Assembly: GCA_037833965.1 (NCBI GenBank)
Contig: AP031356.1
Location: 26,806,501 to 26,870,500 of the forward strand
DNA from: Marchantia polymorpha subsp. ruderalis
Lineage: Eukaryota > Streptophyta > Marchantiopsida > Marchantiales > Marchantiaceae
Direction of reading: 5' to 3'
Length of the DNA: 64,000 nucleotides
The notes beneath the pieces are model-generated. The model was given only the letters and a program-made list of their open reading frames with translations, did not search any database and was not told the DNA's origin. This document shows positions 58,885 to 64,000 of the stretch, in pieces. Both the position numbers and the translations under genes were made by a program. The stretch's first letter is position 1. Every line of letters starts with the position of its first letter.

Positions 58885-59488
58885 CTAATCCTCATCCCTG
58901 GCCCTGGTGAGCACGCAGTAGCACGTAGAGAGCGTCAAGAATCTATCAGATGTCCGAACAGCCACAGCCACAAGCAAGAGAGGATCCAGGACCTTGATAC
59001 TGGCACCTCGAACGACTCCATGGTTGAACTGAAAATCCAGCATGCCTATGGGAAGAATGAAGGCCTCTCCTTTCTTCACACCCTTGGCTTACAACTTGTT
59101 CCGAGTTGTCGCTGTTGGCCTCGAAGCACTTGTAGATCTCTCCGTCCAAAGCATGTAAGATTTCGGTGGCCAAATTGTGTGTTTGTGGGGTATGATCACA
59201 ACTCCCGGGTTCAGGTCCAGACGAACTAAGGAGTGGCCGGGGGAATAAGCTTTTGCTACCTCATGACAAGCCCAAAATTTGCGGCCGCATTGATAGGATT
59301 GCTTGTTAGATTTGCTGAATTTAGCTGGCCCTGCGAAGGAGAAGTCCTCTGCCGTCACCTATTTGGGATCCTAACACGGCTTCCGTTAACCAAAATCCGT
59401 GTCGTCCTGTCTGCAACACAGAAGTCCTGCAGAGGGTCTGGTCGGATGCTCGAGTAACTGCGATCACTGCCAAGGTCATGGTCGTCAT
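58885..59488 (-). pseudogene. Germin-like protein (cupin) pseudogene
   Basis: Minus-strand pieces in three frames add up to a germin-like protein. They are MTTMTLAVIAVTRASD (signal-peptide-like, ATG at 59488), PDPLQDFCVADRTTRILVNG (germin box), DPK-stop-VTAEDFSFAGPAKF, RLDLNPGVVIIPHKH (cupin box 1 with the HxH metal pair), ATEILHALDGEIY (with the metal Glu) and KKGEAFILPIGMLDFQFNHG (cupin box 2). I see one-base frame shifts after ASD, after the NG of the germin box and between HKH and ATEIL, plus two in-frame TAG codons flanking DPK. In box 2 the metal-binding His of the usual HFQ motif is Asp. Germin-like proteins are secreted Mn cupins (oxalate oxidase or superoxide dismutase-like). This copy cannot be functional. 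Confidence 0.85.
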
Positions 59489-60085
59489 GGAAAACAGTTC
59501 TAACCTGAGAGCCTTCGTTGTTTATCAGACAGTTTTTGGTTGGATCATCACATATTGACTGCGATGATCTTGCATGAGGGCCTCGAGTTACAGTTACAAC
59601 AGTGTTATGCCATAACACCTTGGAATAGACGGTGATTGCTTAACTACGTGCGTTTGGCAAGTCTGAATTACTAGCGCACAAGTGGTCGATCCCACATGTA
59701 CCTCAAATAGTGGAGTAGATGTCAACCACTTGAAGATTTAGACCAAGCTGAAGCTGGAGACGAATATACTGCTTGTGCTGAATGACTCTGCAGTCTTGGT
59801 ATCGCTTAAACAGAGCACTGTTAGCTTGTAGATCAGTTACTTTTTCAGTAGTCATGAAAATTTACAGCTCTTAGACACGTCAAGTGGCGGTTCATGGGAA
59901 ATGGTATATTCGTATACAATGAGCTCAAGAAGCTGTAGAATTTACAGATTCAGAGAGGGTGGCTTATTCAGTCGTACGTTTTTTAGGTTCGAATATGTGG
60001 ATAGTGTGTCGAAACTTCTATAACAGTCGACAAGGAGTATATTGGAAGCTATGGTTTTCCTAGCAGACATATGTACGTATGTGTT

Positions 60086-60087
<2 letters not shown>

Positions 60088-60124
<37 letters not shown>
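60088..60124. repeat. (TA)n microsatellite, 37 nt
   Basis: Uninterrupted TA run, followed by further TA-rich sequence. Confidence 0.85.
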
Positions 60125-60128
<4 letters not shown>

Positions 60129-60540
60129 GTATATATTCTGCTATGATATTGTTACGCAGGACTCGTCGTAACCTCCAGATAGTTTGGAAGCATGTTGTTT
60201 CGCATCTGTCATTTGTCTCATTTTAAAATGTTTGAATGATCAAACGACCAACTCAAGTACCTACCATAGTGGATTATCAATTAGATCAGAGCACATTGGT
60301 TATTATGATATGAATAGCAGAGGTCGTATCATGATAAGTTTTTAGTTTTCATTGATGAGAAATCTTCCGAGAGTAACTTTTTCACCAAAGCAGCATAAAT
60401 TTTCCTTCATTAAGGTCCTTTCAAGAATATTTTCTAATTTTTTACATAGTGATGAATGTCATGCAGTCACGCATTTATAGCTACTCACTCATAGTTGTCG
60501 ACTCCTGTGACTATTACATATTCTTTTCCGTAGATCACCT

Positions 60541-60560
60541 CTTTGTAATTAATTACAAAG
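60541..60560. repeat. 20-bp perfect palindrome
   Basis: CTTTGTAATT followed directly by its complement. No spacer. Confidence 0.75.
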
Positions 60561-61096
60561 AAATAAATATCTGGGAATCCTCTATCGCAGTTTGTCTGAA
60601 AGTATTGAGGCTTCTTCTCCATACCAAAACTGTCATTCAAATCAAGAATTTTAGCCCTCTTTATCTTCCACAACATTTCTGTGATTCTGATTTTGGATAA
60701 CGGCTTCAAACTTCACAGTCAACCCTGGAGAGTTTCAGTCCTCACACGACATGCGGAGTCGTTTGAGGCCCCTCCGAGTCTTTGGACTACATGTAGCAAG
60801 GAGAACTATCCACTCCAGTACAAGAAGAAAAGAGAACCCGAGTTCATGTCCAAGCATGGTTATCTCAATGATACTGAACACTTTTTACGGGAAAGCGCTC
60901 GAGAAATTTCTTCATATTGAAGCCGACATTGATTTGTTGATTTGGTACTCATTTATATGCCAACGCTCCATATAACCATAATTCACTTCTTTATTATTAA
61001 CAGACTAATTGACCTTTAGTCACTCTAATTTCTCCTAATAAGTAAGAAAACGCCAGAGTGACTATGTGTGCAACTTGTTTATTCGAAACATCCACC

Positions 61097-61890
61097 TCAT
61101 GATCCACGCCTGGACACAATAGACGCCCTTGTCTTGTAACGTGAGTGATGCCGGAGTAGATTCTTGGGTAGAGCTTTCATCAGAATGTGGAAGATGCTGC
61201 GTTTGCTGAAAACAAATCGATTCCTGTTTTTCCTGGCACCAATCCACACGCGGCGTGGCTGCTCAAAGAACCCCATCACCAAATTCTCACGTTCAATATG
61301 TCGTGAAATCGGAGCCAAATTCTCTCTTGGACTCGGTGCTGGTGAAGTTAGAATTCATGTAATTTGTAATGTATCCTGTGCTATCGATAACAATTTACAA
61401 GTTTCGCACCCACCTGAGGATTTATGTGTTTGGAGTTGTTACTGTCACCTTGTAAATTGCTTGCTCACTGACATCAGTGAAACTTGCTCCGCTCAGCAAC
61501 TTCACGTGCATCCCATTCGGTATCCTCAAAAAGAGACCAAGAAATACTTTCCTGAAACCACCTTCAGCAGCTCATGCATTCGGCCTCATGTCCTCTCAAG
61601 CGTACAAATAGCTCCTTGTGCGTACATTGGGTACATTTGATGGAACTACGGTACGAAATGGGCATATAACCCAGAGCCAAAGTTTTACCTGACATAGTTG
61701 ACTGCATTGAGAAACTCCTCAACTCTGGTGTTGACAAGAAAACCGTCGAGCATTTGATAGCGTCGCACACGAAATATATCAATATCGTTGATAGTTACTG
61801 CTGATTGAATTTGAAGCCCAGATTCCCGAAATTCGCATAAGGCTCGGCAATCTCTCATGAACGCCTTCTCATCTACCGACCCCGTCACGC
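61097..61890 (-). other. Possible unrecognised multi-exon gene or remnant
   Basis: A minus frame at about 61888-61685 reads RDCRALCEFRESGLQIQ...VEEFLNAVNYV and stops right after a good splice donor (CAG|GTAAAA at about 61685). A following stretch after GTTTCAG near 61565 reads FLGLFLRIPNGMHVKLL...EQAIYKVTV. A third (61318-61097) reads ERENLVMGFFEQPRRVWIG...FSKRSIFHILMKAL. The pieces look protein-like, but no family is recognised and no start codon or consistent splice chain was established. Confidence 0.2.
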
Positions 61891-64000
61891 AAATTTACCG
61901 AATGGCATGAGAAAAGATCACAACACTGAAGGTGGGACTACCTACACAGGATTGAAACAAGGGCATAAAATTGGAACTTAAATGTGAGATCTCGCCGCAT
62001 TAGAGGCGATAATCACTGAAAAGAGCAAAAGTTATTGCCATGAAAAGAAATTCAATAAGATATGCAAGATTTATCAAGGCTTCTTACATCATGTGTAGGG
62101 TAGCCACAGATTTTTTTAGAAGGAGAGTATCAGTACGTACTAGAAAAATAGTTTAAGCAAGGGATGTCGACATTTCTAATCCAGATTTTACTCTCAAGTA
62201 AAATTGCCATATCCATACACAAAGAGCTCCATGTCTCTTCAGTGTACAAGAATCTCTTATCCGTTTCCATGTTCTATCAATAATTCCTGAGAAGGACAGT
62301 GTGAACTTCGGTACGTGCATGATGGAATACTAACCTGTATTTCCTGAGCATGGTTACAATTAGCAGTGATCAATATGCAGTCCAGGAGGAGTAAAAACAT
62401 TCTTTTGGTTGCCATGTTGCTGAAAAAGTGCCTTACCTATCCCGTAGCAGGACAGGTACAAGTCCTCAAGTACAGTGCCAGATGAATACAAGCTATCTAG
62501 GAGGAGATCAGAACACATGAAGTTGATTGTACCTGAATTTTGTTGGACTGCCAGATGGAAGAAAAGGCATTGTAAGTGAAATTTTAAAGTGGAAATAAAA
62601 TTTTGAAAACTTCATTCTTGCACTATAAGGCAGGTTTCGTATCTCGAGATTCCACTACAATCTAAGCACTTGACTACGAGAGCATCTTTTCACATGTGGC
62701 AAGAGTACAGCCGATTCATTTCACACTTGCTATCGCTACGGAACGAATTATACATGTGCATCAGATAAATGTGAATGCTCAGTTCCTGAAATGGAAATAG
62801 GGTGAAGACATCTATATGCAAGTGCCTGAAGGAATAAGAGCTCTGCGAAATGGACAATTGTGCAAGTGTATTTGAACGTTTTGTGGACTGAACTGGTCAG
62901 AGCGTATCTAATTATCACCATGTTCTTATATAATATGGGATATAGGAAGTCAGGAGCTGATGTAAATGTCTACTTTATGAACAAAGAAAACACTTCTATA
63001 TTGTTGCATTGTACATGGATGACACTCATTTTAGCATGCAGCGATTAGAGAATTCTCAATAATGTCAAGCGAAGTCTGAGCAAAAGGGTTCAGATGACTG
63101 ATTTCGGGCCTGTGCACCGTTGCATGTCCCCAGAAGTAAGTATATCGTATCATATCACGGGAAATCAATAACATTGCCCAATTATCTGGCACAAGAGTTT
63201 CGTGAGTTTGGCATGGCATACTGTTAACCAGTATCCACTCTGAGTAAATGTAATCCACCCGTGGATTACATCTGGTTGCCAAGAAACCCACTAAAGCAGT
63301 TATGGAAGAAAACAAGTTGGCAGTACCCGTACCCAAGCACAGTTGTTTCTTTTAACTGGGCAACTTTTTGTGCCCGGCTGAATCTTGCTTTTTCCATATA
63401 TTTCTGTGCTTTATTTCCACCCGGACCTCAGCATGTTAGTGCAGTAATGACAAAGCATCTGCTCGGCCCATTTCTCCATGCGATTTCTTTAATGAGATGA
63501 GAGCAGCAATGCTGAAGTCCACTTCTAGGTAATGTTTTATATCTGCAGGTGGATTTGTCAGCTGGGCATCAAAGCGACAGTGAAAGAGTGTTGCACTTTT
63601 GTGTACCGAGGCAGAGTTCATGGTGTTGAGTAGCAGCTATGCGACAAAAGATGTGTAACAGCTTTCTGGCTGAGAGAGCTAATCAAAGTCTCAACCTGGA
63701 CTCTGAAGGTGCAACACAAAGTTTCTGTGACAACTATTAGGCAATTGCGCTGGTACTCACTGACAAATCATGAGGAATCTCAACACATAGATGCTCGCTC
63801 TCCTCAGATCCTTGAGCTGCTTAGAATATGTCTACTTTCCAGTAGGCTACTTTCCTCCCTAGAATATAGTCGCCGACTTCATGAAAAGGGCTCTAATGAT
63901 ACCTAGGATACATTTACTGCGCCCATGTTTAGTGTGTGCAGTAGAAAGTACTTCTAAGATATGGTTAAGAACAAAGAGGGATGAGGAATATCACACGTAA
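61891..64000. other. Intergenic; unrecognised short frames
   Basis: Minus frames at 63031-63336 (ending DIIENSLIAAC) and 63436-63621 (ATG start) are open but match nothing I know. No RNA gene, repeat array or terminal repeats were seen up to the window edge. Confidence 0.35.

Larger units (their letters stand above)
59489..61060. other. Intergenic with microsatellite and palindrome
   Basis: Contains a long (TA)n tract (60088-60124) and a 20-bp perfect palindrome (60541-60560). The open frames here have no recognisable domain. Confidence 0.4.

Noticed and set aside
58618..59229. 203-codon plus frame
   Set aside because: Antisense of the germin-like pseudogene, whose minus-strand cupin motifs are unmistakable.
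1..64000. tRNA, rRNA or snRNA genes
   Set aside because: I looked for B-box-like GGTTCRANNC and 5S-type signatures on both strands. The few partial matches (for example near 59990) lacked a foldable cloverleaf context.

Overview
The window looks like nuclear DNA from a land plant. It carries AHL (AT-hook/PPC) proteins, a VQ-motif protein, an AGO4-clade Argonaute, a plant-type PDS5 module, a berberine-bridge-enzyme-like (BBE-like) FAD oxidase with spliceosomal introns, and a dead germin-like gene. Genes are sparse, and long AT-rich repeat-laden stretches separate them. That fits an accessory or heterochromatic segment, perhaps of a bryophyte or other early-diverging plant. The species assignment is inference only; the plant assignment is firm.

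Layout: (1) 3.9-4.6 kb, a divergent AHL-like PPC gene without an AT-hook (+). (2) 6.4-7.05 kb, a short stand-alone copy of the N-terminal HEAT part of PDS5 (-), with a TATA box upstream. (3) 10.4-11.1 kb, a VQ-motif protein (+). (4) 14.39-18.76 kb, transposable element A, which has TG...CA ends and an exact 5-bp target duplication. It holds a decayed antisense gene with a gag-like/transposon N-part, a low-complexity middle and a coiled-coil end. (5) 19.57-22.27 kb, an intronless, GC-rich AGO4-clade Argonaute with all four catalytic residues (-). (6) 23.5 kb, an 85-bp near-perfect hairpin, then a roughly 285-bp tandem array at 23.9-25.06 kb. (7) 25-30.6 kb, an AT-rich gene desert. (8) 30.66-31.40 kb (-) and 37.08-37.79 kb (+), two head-to-head paralogous AHL genes with a 735-bp pogo/Emigrant-like MITE between them. 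(9) 37.8-44.1 kb, gene-poor. (10) 44.16-46.55 kb, a four-exon secreted BBE-like oxidase (-). (11) 50.7-57.8 kb, a nest of decayed retroelements: copia-like LTR-like segments and a gag remnant, element B (same family as A, also with an exact 5-bp target duplication), and an inverted fragment of the same family. (12) 58.9-59.5 kb, a frameshifted germin-like pseudogene (-). (13) 59.5-64 kb, no gene I can name.

How the parts relate: the three AHL genes all deviate at the PPC hexapeptide that is GRFEIL in the canonical family. The Argonaute and the PDS5 module are single continuous reading frames, although both families are normally intron-rich in plants, so both may be retrocopies. AGO4-clade proteins, cohesin-associated PDS5 and AHL proteins all act on chromatin in plants. 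Nothing in the sequence shows that these copies work together.

The least ordinary object is the A/B element family. It has LTR-type termini and 5-bp duplications, but no repeat of one end at the other and no visible pol. The interior is variable and, in A, contains an antisense coiled-coil gene.
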